DNA of 64,000 nucleotides from an uncultured Desulfovibrio sp. (GTDB taxonomy: Bacteria > Desulfobacterota > Desulfovibrionia > Desulfovibrionales > Desulfovibrionaceae), in assembly GCA_913060505.1 (NCBI GenBank), contig CAJXRQ010000004.1:62001-126000 (forward strand), read 5' to 3'. Made by a program: the position numbers and the translations under genes. The notes beneath the pieces are model-generated. The model saw only the letters and a program-made list of their open reading frames with translations, searched no databases and had not been told where the DNA came from. Positions 52,815-61,991 of this stretch are shown here, one piece after another; within the stretch, counting starts at the first letter, position 1; every line of letters begins with the position of its first letter.

Positions 52815-53642
52815 CTAGGGCCACATTTCGATTTGCTTGGTCAGGGGGAAAGGGTATGCGGAATCCGGACCGAACCATTTGTTGTAGATGACCTTGTAGG
52901 TTCCATCCTTCCAGATGTCCTGAACGGCAAAGTTCACAGCGTCGCGCCATGCCGAGTCGTCCTGCGGCAGACCTATTCCATAAGGTTCGTCAGAGATGAA
53001 GTCACCTACCAGTTCATACTTGTCGGGAACCTTGGCTGCGTAACCCAGCAGGATGGTGGAGTCGGTGGAGATAGCTTGGACACGTCCGGAACGCAGGGCT
53101 TCAAACATGGCCACTTCGCCTTCATAGCCGGTGACTTTGGCATTGGGATTGCCAAGCTTCTTGAGGTATTCTTTGACGTTGATGATGGAAGTAGTTCCTT
53201 GCATGGAGCCGATCTTCATTTTGGCGAGCTGTTTCTCGTCAGTGACCTTGCCTTTGGGGGCCAGGAATTTTTGGCCATCAAAGAAGTAGGTGATGGAGAA
53301 ATCAATTTTTTCATCACGAATACGCTTGTGGGTCATGTTGGCCAGGACCATATCCACTTTGGGCGGATCGGTTTGCAGGAAGGAAATTCGTGTGTTGTTG
53401 TTGACCACGGTAGGCTCAAGCTTGCAGCCAAGGCGTTTGGCTATTTCCTTGGCCATATCCATGTCGAAACCAACCCATTCGTTGTTTTCATCAATGAAGC
53501 CGAACGGAATACCCTGATTGCTGATACCTGCACGAATGACCTTGTCTTGCATGACTCGGTCATAGGTCGTGCCGGCAACAGCGCTTGCCGCTGCCAGGGT
53601 CAACATGGCCGCCACAAGAACCATGATTTTGAAAGAACGCAT
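52815..53642 (-). CDS. Periplasmic amino-acid-binding protein
   Basis: The 275 residues, from ATG 53642 after AGAGAGG, have a cleavable signal (MRSFKIMVLVAAMLTLAAAS, cleavage near AVAG) with no lipobox, unlike its paralogue at 8873. SBP_bac_3 motifs: GIPFGFIDENNEWVGFDMDM, VDMVLANMTHKR, DEPYGIGLPQ. Both paralogues end in a shared QMELWP/QIEMWP-type tail. The ligand is likely a polar amino acid. Confidence 0.93.
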   Translation of the reverse strand: MRSFKIMVLVAAMLTLAAASAVAGTTYDRVMQDKVIRAGISNQGIPFGFIDENNEWVGFDMDMAKEIAKRLGCKLEPTVVNNNTRISFLQTDPPKVDMVLANMTHKRIRDEKIDFSITYFFDGQKFLAPKGKVTDEKQLAKMKIGSMQGTTSIINVKEYLKKLGNPNAKVTGYEGEVAMFEALRSGRVQAISTDSTILLGYAAKVPDKYELVGDFISDEPYGIGLPQDDSAWRDAVNFAVQDIWKDGTYKVIYNKWFGPDSAYPFPLTKQIEMWP

Positions 53643-53712
53643 AAGAACCTCTCTCCGTTTGTGAGTTATCTCCCAAGAGCCCGAGCAAAATTTGTCCGGG
53701 CGTACTACCAAA

Positions 53713-54441
53713 CTAGTGCGACAGAATCTTGCTCAGAAAATCTTTGGTGCGTTCGTTTTGAGGATTGTTGAAGAATTCTTCCGGAGTGTTTTGCTCAATG
53801 AGTAACCCGCCATCCATGAAAATTACCCTGTCGGCCACTTCTCGGGCAAATCCCATTTCATGCGTTACGCAGACCATGGTCATTCCTTCACGTGCCAGGG
53901 ATTTCATGACGTCCAGAACTTCATTGATCATCTCGGGATCAAGGGCGGACGTTGGCTCGTCAAAAAGCATGATTTTGGGTTGCATGGCCAACCCTCTCGC
54001 AATTGCCACGCGTTGTTGCTGTCCTCCTGACAATTGGGACGGGAATGAATGCGCTTTGTCGGGGATATTCACTTTTTCCAACAGTTTCATCGCAATGGCA
54101 CCAGCCTCGGCTTTCGGCATGTGGCGCACCATGGTGGGTGCAAGAATGATGTTTTCCAGCACGGACATGTGCGGGTACAGATTGAATTGTTGGAAAACAA
54201 ATCCAACTTCGGCGCGGAGCTGCGTCATGTTGGTTCTTGGGTCGTTGACGTCCATCCCCTCTACACAGATGCTTCCTTTCTGGATCGGTTCCAGGCGGTT
54301 GATACAACGAATGAGTGTACTTTTGCCCGATCCTGAAGGTCCACAGATAACGACAACCTCGCCCTTCTTGATCTCAAGCGACACGTTTTGCAGAACGTGA
54401 AGGTCGCCAAACCATTTATTTACATTTTTGAAAGATATCAC
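53713..54441 (-). CDS. Polar amino-acid ABC transporter ATP-binding protein
   Basis: The 242-residue ATPase has Walker [10 protein letters not shown], signature [15 protein letters not shown], Walker [15 protein letters not shown] and switch His in CVTHEMGFA. It is first in its operon and almost the same length as, and closely similar to, the ATPase at 8092-8820. This indicates duplication of the transporter. Confidence 0.95.
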   Translation of the reverse strand: MISFKNVNKWFGDLHVLQNVSLEIKKGEVVVICGPSGSGKSTLIRCINRLEPIQKGSICVEGMDVNDPRTNMTQLRAEVGFVFQQFNLYPHMSVLENIILAPTMVRHMPKAEAGAIAMKLLEKVNIPDKAHSFPSQLSGGQQQRVAIARGLAMQPKIMLFDEPTSALDPEMINEVLDVMKSLAREGMTMVCVTHEMGFAREVADRVIFMDGGLLIEQNTPEEFFNNPQNERTKDFLSKILSH

Positions 54442-54741
54442 GAATTATTTTCTCCCCCGGATTACTCTTGCGTTGAGCAAGTCGGCAAGTACCAAAATAA
54501 TCAAGGGGGAGCAACGTCTAGGAGGTGTTTGTCTGTTTGTATAGAATGACTATATGAAGATGTGTTTGGCCGGTTTTGAAATTGGAATGCGCAGTTTGGA
54601 CGACTCAAATTGCTGTTTGAAGAAAAAACAGGTGTGGAATTTGATTTTTTTGTAAAGTAGGCGTTGGCTTGAAAAAAAGAAAAAAAGCGCTTTGCCGTAA
54701 AAAAAGGCCAAAGCGCTTCAACAGATCTGGTACGTTTGCGA
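54442..54741. other. Intergenic region upstream of the second ABC operon
   Basis: About 300 bases with no gene. It must contain the promoter of the minus-strand ABC operon, though no clear -35/-10 pair stood out. It also holds the terminator of the serine ammonia-lyase gene at 54685-54718. Confidence 0.5.
54676..54718 (-). terminator. Rho-independent terminator after L-serine ammonia-lyase
   Basis: On the minus strand a 10-bp stem AAGCGCTTTG / CAAAGCGCTT with a 14-base loop is followed by a T-rich tract. It lies 24 bases after the stop. Confidence 0.88.
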
Positions 54742-56106
54742 TCAACATTCAATGAGACTGAGTGCCAAGCCTCCTTGAGAGGTTTCCTTGTATTTTTGCG
54801 ACATGTCTCTTCCCGTATCGGCCATTGCCTTGATGACCTTGTCCAAATCCACCATGTGGTAAGCGGCATCCACCGAACTTGCGATGAGGTATGCGTTGTA
54901 CGCTTTTACTGCGCCCATCGCATTGCGTTCTATACATGGGATTTGCACATAGCCTCCCACGGGGTCGCAAGTCAGGCCCAAATGGTGCTCCAAGGCTATC
55001 TCTGCCGCATTTTCGGTTATCTGGAATCGGTAGCCACGGGCATAAGCCATCATGGCTGCCCCCATGGAGGAAGCTACTCCAACTTCTCCCTGACAGCCGA
55101 CTTCGGCACCGGAAATGCTGGCATTGTTCTTGGCAAGAAATCCTATGGCTGCCGAGGCGATCAAACCTTCTCTGACTTCCTCAGTCAGTGCGCCCATGTG
55201 TCTTTTCAGGACGAAAATCAATCCGGGGATAACGCCCGCGGCACCAGCTGTGGGAGCCGTTACAATGCAGTGTCCCGATGCGTTTTCCTCCGAAGCGCCC
55301 ATGGCATACGCATTGAGTCCTTTGAGAAAACCCGGGCCTTGGAAATGTGCTTTTTTGGCCTTGTCGTAGAGTTTCTTTGCTTTGCGGTGCAAGCCTATGG
55401 GGCCGGGAAGCATCCCTTCTGTCTGAATTCCTTTTTCTACGGAGCGTTCCATGACCATAATGATGTTGTCGAGCTTTTCCACGATTTCATTTTCGCTAAG
55501 ACCAGTAATGGCTTTTTCGTTGCGGAGGATAAGCTCATGGAGCCGAAGGCCTGACATGACCAAATGTTTTTTGAGTTCAGCCATGGAGGAGTATTGAAAT
55601 TCCGGCTCTCCTCGTTCCGGTTCAACCCATCCTTTCCAGCGAATGAAACCACCGCCAATTGAATAATACTCCTGCTCGAAAAGAGTCTCATCTTTATTTT
55701 GCAGGCTGAATATCATGGTGTTGCTGTATGGAAAATCATGCTGAATTTCGTCAAAAATTACTTCACTTCCCTTGAATGAGATGGTTTTGGAACCTAAATC
55801 CAAAGGATATTCCTGATCAGGATTGAGATCCAACTCGTCCAGAACATCTGGATGGCATGTTTCCGGCTGGTGTCCGAGCAACCCGGAAATTACGGCTCTC
55901 CGAGTCCCATGCCCCATTCCCGTTGCACTCAGTGAGCCGAACAGGCGTACTTCGATGTTTTCCGCTTGCGCAAGGATTTGGGTGTCCAGGTTGCGGGCTG
56001 CATTCATGAAATGGCACCCGGCCTTCATGGGGCCGATTGTGTGGGAACTGGAAGGGCCTGGGCCAACTTTGAACAGTTCGAAGAGAGAGGTTGTGATGTA
56101 AGCCAC
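54742..56106 (-). CDS. L-serine ammonia-lyase, iron-sulfur dependent (single chain)
   Basis: Deaminates L-serine to pyruvate. The 454 residues start at GTG 56106, preceded by AAGGGGA. An N-terminal beta domain (GPGPSSSHTIGPMKAG) is followed by the alpha domain. Cluster cysteines lie in AEVGCQGEVG, LTCDPVGG and IPCIERN. The last residue is Cys454 (ALSLIEC), matching the tail-in-mouth cysteine that occupies the active site in type 2 enzymes. It may feed amino-acid carbon to pyruvate alongside the adjacent transporter operon. Confidence 0.93.
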   Translation of the reverse strand: MAYITTSLFELFKVGPGPSSSHTIGPMKAGCHFMNAARNLDTQILAQAENIEVRLFGSLSATGMGHGTRRAVISGLLGHQPETCHPDVLDELDLNPDQEYPLDLGSKTISFKGSEVIFDEIQHDFPYSNTMIFSLQNKDETLFEQEYYSIGGGFIRWKGWVEPERGEPEFQYSSMAELKKHLVMSGLRLHELILRNEKAITGLSENEIVEKLDNIIMVMERSVEKGIQTEGMLPGPIGLHRKAKKLYDKAKKAHFQGPGFLKGLNAYAMGASEENASGHCIVTAPTAGAAGVIPGLIFVLKRHMGALTEEVREGLIASAAIGFLAKNNASISGAEVGCQGEVGVASSMGAAMMAYARGYRFQITENAAEIALEHHLGLTCDPVGGYVQIPCIERNAMGAVKAYNAYLIASSVDAAYHMVDLDKVIKAMADTGRDMSQKYKETSQGGLALSLIEC

Positions 56107-56273
56107 GGGTATCCCCTTGGGTTGAAGGGCCTCGGCCACAACAGCTTATGTGGACCGTGAAGTTTCAGATGTCTATTTTATGGTCCATTATATGTGATTA
56201 GGCAACTAAAAAGATACGCTTTGCTCAAAATAAGCATGTTTTAAATGCGCTTTTCAGATTTTATGGTGTCAAT

Positions 56274-57041
56274 TTATTGTGGAACGCAATCGTAGTCAGG
56301 GTATGAAAATTCCCATTTATTAAATATTTTGCGTAACACTCCTTGTTTATGCAAGTTTTTCATACGGGAGTCGAAGAGGTTCTTAAGGTGGGTTCCATGT
56401 CGTGTTTGAGCAAACATCGGGTAATAACTTCGTCTGCCGACAGGCTTGATATCAAAGTCTTTCATGTCAAACTTGAGCGTGCATCCATCCAGATTTTCTC
56501 GGATCAGATTGATATCGTCAATGTAGAAGTCCGTGCGTCCAAGCACGACCATCCCCAGAGCTGTTGATCCACTGGAGTGTTCGGCAAACGTCAGTTCGTG
56601 CAAATCTTTGAATTCGTCTGCGGTGTAATACCCGCGCCGCCAGACGAGCGAATGCCCGTTCAATGACTTTCGGCCACGCCAGGGATGTATGTTCTTCTTG
56701 GAAAAGAATGCGTGGTACTGGTTCTGGAACATGGGACATGCCGCCAATTGTAACTGCGGCTCAACATGCGCAGAACAGGCCATGATATCAGCTGTGCCCA
56801 ATATCAGCATCTCATAGGCCCGGGCGGAGGGCATATAGACATGTGTTACTGTGATGTTCAGAGGCGTGAAAACCGCTTTGAAAATATCATGATACAATCC
56901 GGTTCCATCGCGGTTGGTGAATTTGTTCCATGAGGGCCCTACAGTTGTCACATGTTGGATGCCTCCAGCGTCCGGGGCGGCGTAAAGAGAGGGTTGAGAC
57001 AGGATGATTGTCAAAAGGGTGAGGGTAAGTATTCGGATCAT
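56274..57041 (-). CDS. Solute-binding-like periplasmic protein (SBP_bac_3-like)
   Basis: The 255 residues start at ATG 57041 with a signal peptide (MIRILTLTLLTIILSQPSLY, cleavage near YAAP). The fold resembles family 3 binding proteins (NRDGTGLYHDIFKAVF; ADIMACSAHVEPQ; GRTDFYIDDINLI), but no ABC genes adjoin it. Such stand-alone proteins may serve transport, sensing or unknown roles. Two Cys flank the middle segment. The ligand is unknown. Confidence 0.75.
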   Translation of the reverse strand: MIRILTLTLLTIILSQPSLYAAPDAGGIQHVTTVGPSWNKFTNRDGTGLYHDIFKAVFTPLNITVTHVYMPSARAYEMLILGTADIMACSAHVEPQLQLAACPMFQNQYHAFFSKKNIHPWRGRKSLNGHSLVWRRGYYTADEFKDLHELTFAEHSSGSTALGMVVLGRTDFYIDDINLIRENLDGCTLKFDMKDFDIKPVGRRSYYPMFAQTRHGTHLKNLFDSRMKNLHKQGVLRKIFNKWEFSYPDYDCVPQ

Positions 57042-57135
57042 GAAGTGGAATGCTCCAGTGATTCTCATTGCGTGAAAAATGATTGTATCTCATGTGGGAT
57101 CAAAATGTGAAATTATTTTTGGGCATTCTTTTGAT

Positions 57136-57172
57136 AATAAAAAAGGGGTTCCCGAAATTTCGGAAACCCCTT
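57136..57172 (-). terminator. Rho-independent terminator after nhaB
   Basis: On the minus strand a long near-perfect dyad (15-bp arms with one mismatch, AAGGGGTTTCCGAAA and complement) is followed by TTTTTTATT. It ends 24 bases after the nhaB stop. Confidence 0.9.
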
Positions 57173-57195
57173 GGTAGCTTTGGAACAGGAATGTA

Positions 57196-58818
57196 CTACA
57201 GGAACAGATACACTGCAGCCAGTCCAGTCAGAGACATTGTAATGGTGTACGGGAGAGCCAGCATTACCATGCGTCCATATGACAGACGAATTACAGGAGC
57301 AAGAGCGCTTGTCAGCAGGAAGAGGAACGCAGCCTGACCGTTAGGAGTGGCAACAGAAGGTATGTTGGTACCCGTATTGATGGCTATCGCGAGCTTGTCG
57401 AAATGTTCCATGACCTCCTTGACCTGCATTGCGACTCCCTGAGGCAACGTGGCAAGAACATCGGCTCTTGCCACGTGGGCGTCCGTCAGCTTGGCCATGA
57501 GAGCCTGGCCGCTCATTCCGATTCCGGGGATTGCATTCAGCACGTGGACGAAATGCAGCTTGGTTTCGGAAATATACACGGTGGCAACAAATACGTTATC
57601 CGAGATGGAGGAAAGCAGACCGTTGGCAATATAGTATGCTGCCAGTTGATCGTGTCCCTTCAGGCTCAAAACATAATTGATGATCGGGGCGAAGAGTTCC
57701 TGGGAATGAATGACTGCCACCACGGAGAAAAAGACAACGAGCAAAGCGGTGAAGGGGAGAGCCTCTTCAAACGCGGCACCAAGTTGGTGTTCTTCAGTAA
57801 CCCCGGTGCACGAAGTCAGCAGGACGATGACCGAAAGCCCGATGAGGCCGACTGCCGCCAAATGGAAAGCCAGGGCCGCAATGAGCCATATTCCGGTGAG
57901 AGCCTGGATGACCAGTACGATTTTTCCGTGCTGTCCCTGCTTCTCTTCCATTTCAATAGCTGTTTCCAGAAGGAAAGAGCGAATGTTGCCGGGAAGCTGC
58001 GCTCCATAGCCGAACAGTTTGAACTGTTCCACAGCGAGGCAGGTCAGCATTCCGATGACCAGGACGGGCATGGTCACCGGCATGGCGTGCAGGAAGAACG
58101 GAATGAAATGCCACCCCATTTCTCCGCCGACCAGCAGGTTCTGCGGCTCTCCGACGAGAGTGCAGACGCCGCCCAACGCAGTACCGACTGCGCCGTGCAT
58201 CATGAGGTTGCGAAGGAAAGCCCGGAATTCGAGAAGTTCTGCGCGATTTTGTTCCTTGATGGTGTCGTCGCAGCAAAGGTCGTGGGAATCGCCATATCCC
58301 TTGCCGGAAACAAAACGGTGGTATACGTTGTAGAATCCGTAAGCAACAGCCATGATAACCGCTGTGACTGTCAGGGCGTCTAGGAAAGCTGAAAGAAAAG
58401 CACCTGCAAAGCAGAAGAGAAGAGCGATGGTCTTTTTCGAGCGGATGCGGACCAGAATACGTGTAAAGGTGAACTGAAGGAAGCCTTTCATGAAGTAGAT
58501 GCCAGCAACCATGAAAATAAGCAGCAGGATAACTTCAAAGTTCTTGTAGGCCTCGTGGTAGACGGTTTCAGGAGTGGTCATTCCCAGGATGACTGCTTCA
58601 AGTGCCAGAAGACCGCCAGCCGGAAGCGGGTAACATTTCAGGGCCATGGCCAAGGTGAAAATGAATTCGGCAATGAGTGCCCAGCCCGCCACAAACGTAC
58701 CGGCCGTGAACATGAGTACCGGATTGAGAATCAGGAAGGCCACGAGGACCTGTTTGTACCATACAGGCGCATTGCCGAGAAAGGTTTTGGCAAGCGTCTG
58801 CGTCAACGAAGTTTTCAT
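57196..58818 (-). CDS. nhaB: Na+/H+ antiporter NhaB
   Basis: The 540-residue membrane protein starts at ATG 58818 with AAGGAG upstream. About 12 helices are visible. NhaB-type signatures include the N-terminal [20 protein letters not shown], the central [20 protein letters not shown] and the late [14 protein letters not shown], with [18 protein letters not shown] further on. It exchanges cytoplasmic Na+ for external H+. It lies downstream of the SLC13-like and Usp-like genes, separated from the former by a terminator hairpin. Confidence 0.95.
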   Translation of the reverse strand: MKTSLTQTLAKTFLGNAPVWYKQVLVAFLILNPVLMFTAGTFVAGWALIAEFIFTLAMALKCYPLPAGGLLALEAVILGMTTPETVYHEAYKNFEVILLLIFMVAGIYFMKGFLQFTFTRILVRIRSKKTIALLFCFAGAFLSAFLDALTVTAVIMAVAYGFYNVYHRFVSGKGYGDSHDLCCDDTIKEQNRAELLEFRAFLRNLMMHGAVGTALGGVCTLVGEPQNLLVGGEMGWHFIPFFLHAMPVTMPVLVIGMLTCLAVEQFKLFGYGAQLPGNIRSFLLETAIEMEEKQGQHGKIVLVIQALTGIWLIAALAFHLAAVGLIGLSVIVLLTSCTGVTEEHQLGAAFEEALPFTALLVVFFSVVAVIHSQELFAPIINYVLSLKGHDQLAAYYIANGLLSSISDNVFVATVYISETKLHFVHVLNAIPGIGMSGQALMAKLTDAHVARADVLATLPQGVAMQVKEVMEHFDKLAIAINTGTNIPSVATPNGQAAFLFLLTSALAPVIRLSYGRMVMLALPYTITMSLTGLAAVYLFL

Positions 58819-58937
58819 TCCAATCTCCTTCAATCACCAAAAAATGCCCCGAAGGTCAGGCTCTGGGCCGTTAACCATTCGGAGGCAGATCTGATGAGTG
58901 GCTGTATTTCGTCTATTCGGAGTTTCCCCAACGGATA

Positions 58938-58967
58938 AAACGGGTGCAGGCCATCCTGCACCCGTTT
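58938..58967 (-). terminator. Terminator-like hairpin between the SLC13-like gene and nhaB
   Basis: A 13-bp stem AAACGGGTGCAGG / CCTGCACCCGTTT with a 4-base loop, 5 bases after the SLC13-like stop. The U-tract on the minus strand is short (TTTTAT), so read-through to nhaB is possible. Confidence 0.75.
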
Positions 58968-58971
58968 CTTT

Positions 58972-60771
58972 TCAATAGAACATCATCAGCGCGGTTATCA
59001 TGACCACCATGTAAAGAACTGTCATGCCAGCGCCGCTACGGACATAGTCGACGGTTCTATAGCCGCCGGGCCGCATAATCAGAGCGTTGACCTGATGTGT
59101 CGGGAGCACGAAGGTGTTCGATGCTGCCACAGCCACGGTCAGGGCTGCTACGCGCGGGTCTACTCCTGCATTAATGGCCATATTCATGGAGAGGGGCACC
59201 AGGAGAACCGTTGCGCCCACGTTTGATGCTACTAGCGTGAAGAATGAGGTCAGGATGCCTATGACCGTTAAAAGCATAACCGGTGTTGGTGTTCCAAGCG
59301 CCGCCATGATGGTGTCCGCAATGTATTTTGCCGCACCGGTGTTCTCAAAGGCCATTCCCAGCGGAATGAGTCCGCCCAGCAGGAAAACCGTCATCCAGTC
59401 CACGGACTGATACGCCTCGTCAATGGTTAAAACCTTTGTCAGGACCATTCCCAAGGCGCCTGTCAGTAACGCAATGGAAAGCTGAACGTGGAAGCCGAGG
59501 ATCATGATAAGGGAAACCACTAGCCAGAGCAATGCCAGTTTTGCCTTCTCCGTCCGCAGTAATTCACCCTTAACATTTTCAGTAAAAACAAGGTCCGGCA
59601 GACCTTTGAGCATATGGAACATTTCCCAACGTCCGTGCAGCAGCAAGGCGTCGCCGGTTTCAATGACGATATCGGTCAGGCCGCTGACAAAGATTTTTTC
59701 ACCTCTGAAAATGGCCAATGGTGAAACCTGGAAACGTTCTCTGATGCGCAAATCCCGAAGTGTTTTTCCCACGAATTCGGAACGGGGCGTCACTATGCCT
59801 TCCATGATGCCTGCATTGTTGGGAGAGAGTTCTTCCGCGAATGAGGACAATTCAGGCTGGAGCGCCCACCCCATATCTTCTGCCATGTGTTCCACGAATT
59901 CATCCGGCCCGACCACAACAAGATGATCTCCCGGTTGAATGGTTTCTTCCGAGTTTGGTGCAAAGATATGTGAAGTTCCGCCTTTTCTGGCAATGGCCAC
60001 CAGTGTACAGAAGTAGACTGGGCGAAGTTCCAGGGCATGGAGAGGTCCATCCCTTTTCCAGGTATCAGGAACATGGAGTTCGAAAAGCGATCCTACATTG
60101 CTGTAGGTGCTGGCAAGAACAGAAGACATGGGGCCGGTGTTTTCGTCTTCGGCTCTGTTTGGCAGTATGAAACGGCCAAGCAGGATGAAGTAAACGAGTG
60201 CCGCAGCAATCAGCAACAGGCCAACCGGCGTGACGCTGAACAAGCCGAAAGGTTCATACCGTGTGCCACCCACCACCATGAGGTCGTTCAGCAAAATCAG
60301 AGGGCTTGATCCCACGAGCGTGAGGCAGCCTCCGATGATTGCACAGAATCCCATAGGCATGAGAAGCCGGCCTACAGGGACTCCTGTTTGGTTCCCGATA
60401 CGTTTGGCGGCAGGCAAAAAGAGTGCTGCCGCTCCGATGTTTTGCATGAATCCGGAAATGATAGCGACAGTTCCGGAAATAAGCGTCATGATTCTTGATT
60501 CGCTCTTGCCTGCGAAACGGAGGATTACCCGGGCCATGGAGTTCATGACGCCGGTTTTGTCCAGCCCCGCGCCGATTATTATCACCGCGATAATGGACAC
60601 GACCGCATTACTGCTTAATCCGCTGATAGCCTGTTGCGGTGTGACAAGCCCCAGAAGGGGCAGGAGCACCATCATTATAATGCCCACAACATCAACCCGA
60701 ACCCATTCGAAAATGAACAATAGGACAGCAAAAAGGAGTACGGCCATAACCGTAATAATTTCAGGGGTCAT
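58972..60771 (-). CDS. SLC13/DASS-type transporter with two RCK_C (TrkA-C) domains
   Basis: The 599 residues start at ATG 60771 after AAGGA. N-terminal helices (VVGIIMMVLLPLLGLVTPQQ) and C-terminal helices (SIALLTGALGMVLTKVLTID; LVASNVGATVLLVPLSMNMA) flank two cytoplasmic RCK_C domains at about 240-320 and 325-410. Members move divalent anions, such as sulfate or dicarboxylates, usually with Na+. The Na+ antiporter encoded next would fit a Na+-coupled carrier. The substrate is not decidable; sulfate is attractive in this organism type. Confidence 0.88.
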   Translation of the reverse strand: MTPEIITVMAVLLFAVLLFIFEWVRVDVVGIIMMVLLPLLGLVTPQQAISGLSSNAVVSIIAVIIIGAGLDKTGVMNSMARVILRFAGKSESRIMTLISGTVAIISGFMQNIGAAALFLPAAKRIGNQTGVPVGRLLMPMGFCAIIGGCLTLVGSSPLILLNDLMVVGGTRYEPFGLFSVTPVGLLLIAAALVYFILLGRFILPNRAEDENTGPMSSVLASTYSNVGSLFELHVPDTWKRDGPLHALELRPVYFCTLVAIARKGGTSHIFAPNSEETIQPGDHLVVVGPDEFVEHMAEDMGWALQPELSSFAEELSPNNAGIMEGIVTPRSEFVGKTLRDLRIRERFQVSPLAIFRGEKIFVSGLTDIVIETGDALLLHGRWEMFHMLKGLPDLVFTENVKGELLRTEKAKLALLWLVVSLIMILGFHVQLSIALLTGALGMVLTKVLTIDEAYQSVDWMTVFLLGGLIPLGMAFENTGAAKYIADTIMAALGTPTPVMLLTVIGILTSFFTLVASNVGATVLLVPLSMNMAINAGVDPRVAALTVAVAASNTFVLPTHQVNALIMRPGGYRTVDYVRSGAGMTVLYMVVMITALMMFY

Positions 60772-60815
60772 ATGAAGTCCTTGCAATTACAATATAAGAT
60801 GTTGTCAGGCCTGTT

Positions 60816-61424
60816 TTATTTGGCCCGCAACGTCGCACGGGTATAGACGGGAATGACCTTCCTGTTTTTGCAAACGACAGCGGAGTCATCCATGACATAA
60901 CGGAATTGTGCATCTTCCTGATACATTTTGCCAATGACGCTTTCTTCATCGCCGTGACGGACTTCATGTGAAAAAAGCAATCCGGCATTGGCGGCTCTGT
61001 CTGAGAACCTATCGATGTTTTCTTCGGATCGGGCCTGGAAAACAGAGAAGTCGCGTCCTGTGGTATCAAGATTGAGGGCCACCAGGCCACTCCGTGTCTT
61101 TGCAGCCATATCAATGGCATAATCCATGACGCCGTCAGAGAAAGAAGATCCTTTGCAGACGACAAGAATTTTGCAATGGGTGCAATCACAGTTTTCTTTT
61201 ACAGCGATTGTTTCGTTTTGATTGGGAACGTTTTCGACTGCCGCTTTGCGGTTGCCGACAAGCCGTTTGAAGAGTGCCTTCATAGTACATCCTCCTGATG
61301 TATCCGTGAAATGCTGTTCGCGGCCGATAACCCATGCTCCTACATGGCATGTGTTGCAGTTGTGCTCGGCCTGTGCCTCGTAATGCTTGTTCACCATGTT
61401 TTTTACAGCGCTGAAGAGAGTCAT
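60816..61424 (-). CDS. Usp-like protein with a Cys-rich N-terminal extension (two possible starts)
   Basis: The frame from ATG 61424 (after GAGGAG) gives 202 residues. A second ATG at 61283 (MKALFKRLV) also has a strong GGAGG site and gives 155. The C-terminal part is a universal-stress-like alpha/beta domain (CKILVVCKGSSFSDGVMDYA). The extension carries CNTCH in EHNCNTCHVGAW, a heme-c-like CxxCH but without a signal peptide, and a further CDCTHC follows. It is first in the order with the SLC13-like and nhaB genes and may modulate the transporters. Confidence 0.7.
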   Translation of the reverse strand: MTLFSAVKNMVNKHYEAQAEHNCNTCHVGAWVIGREQHFTDTSGGCTMKALFKRLVGNRKAAVENVPNQNETIAVKENCDCTHCKILVVCKGSSFSDGVMDYAIDMAAKTRSGLVALNLDTTGRDFSVFQARSEENIDRFSDRAANAGLLFSHEVRHGDEESVIGKMYQEDAQFRYVMDDSAVVCKNRKVIPVYTRATLRAK

Positions 61425-61991
61425 GTTTCACTCCTCAAATTTTAGAGTTTTGGAGATTGTGTTTCAGCCTCTCGCCCTTCCTTAGATCAAAACACATGCC
61501 AAGAATGTTGAAGTTTGTAATATTTTGTTTTTGTTGAATTTATTTCTTTTTGTAACGTTTTTTGCCGTATGAAATGATGCAAAATGCAACGCTGAAAACC
61601 AAAAAAACGTTGATTTGTATTTTGTTTCGGTGGTGTAGGTGGGATATTTATGTTGCAGAATGAAACAGTGTTGAGCCTAATTTCTATATATAAATATAAC
61701 TGAAGCGCTTTATTCTTTTTTTATCAATCTGACTTTTATGTTTGTTCGTTTTTTCTCAAAATATATTTACTGTAATTTCAAGTTAATAGGTGAAAATAGC
61801 TTTTGTTTTACGCATCACCAGCCCATCATGACTGTGGAGTGGGCATATTTGAAAAGGGTGGTGTTGCGAAGTGCAACCTTAACAGCCTCGTTGAGCCGTG
61901 TTATTTAGGAATACTAAGTGCCATAAAAGATAGTGGATATGTTGATTTGGGCATACGATTTTAGCTTTGACAACATGTTTGGAGAGCAGAA
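61425..61991. other. AT-rich intergenic region between divergent genes
   Basis: About 570 bases separate the Usp-like gene (minus) from the receiver-Lon gene (plus), so both promoters lie here. The middle (about 61500-61800) is strongly AT-rich. A weak hairpin (GTTGC-GAAGT-GCAAC) is near 61873. I saw no gene, CIRCE-like heat-shock operator or riboswitch. Confidence 0.5.

Noticed and set aside
61486-61501. Sigma-54-like word (minus strand TGGCAT-N5-TTGAT) upstream of the Usp-like gene
   Set aside because: The essential GC of the -12 element is GA and the -24 box is imperfect; no enhancer-binding regulator is nearby.
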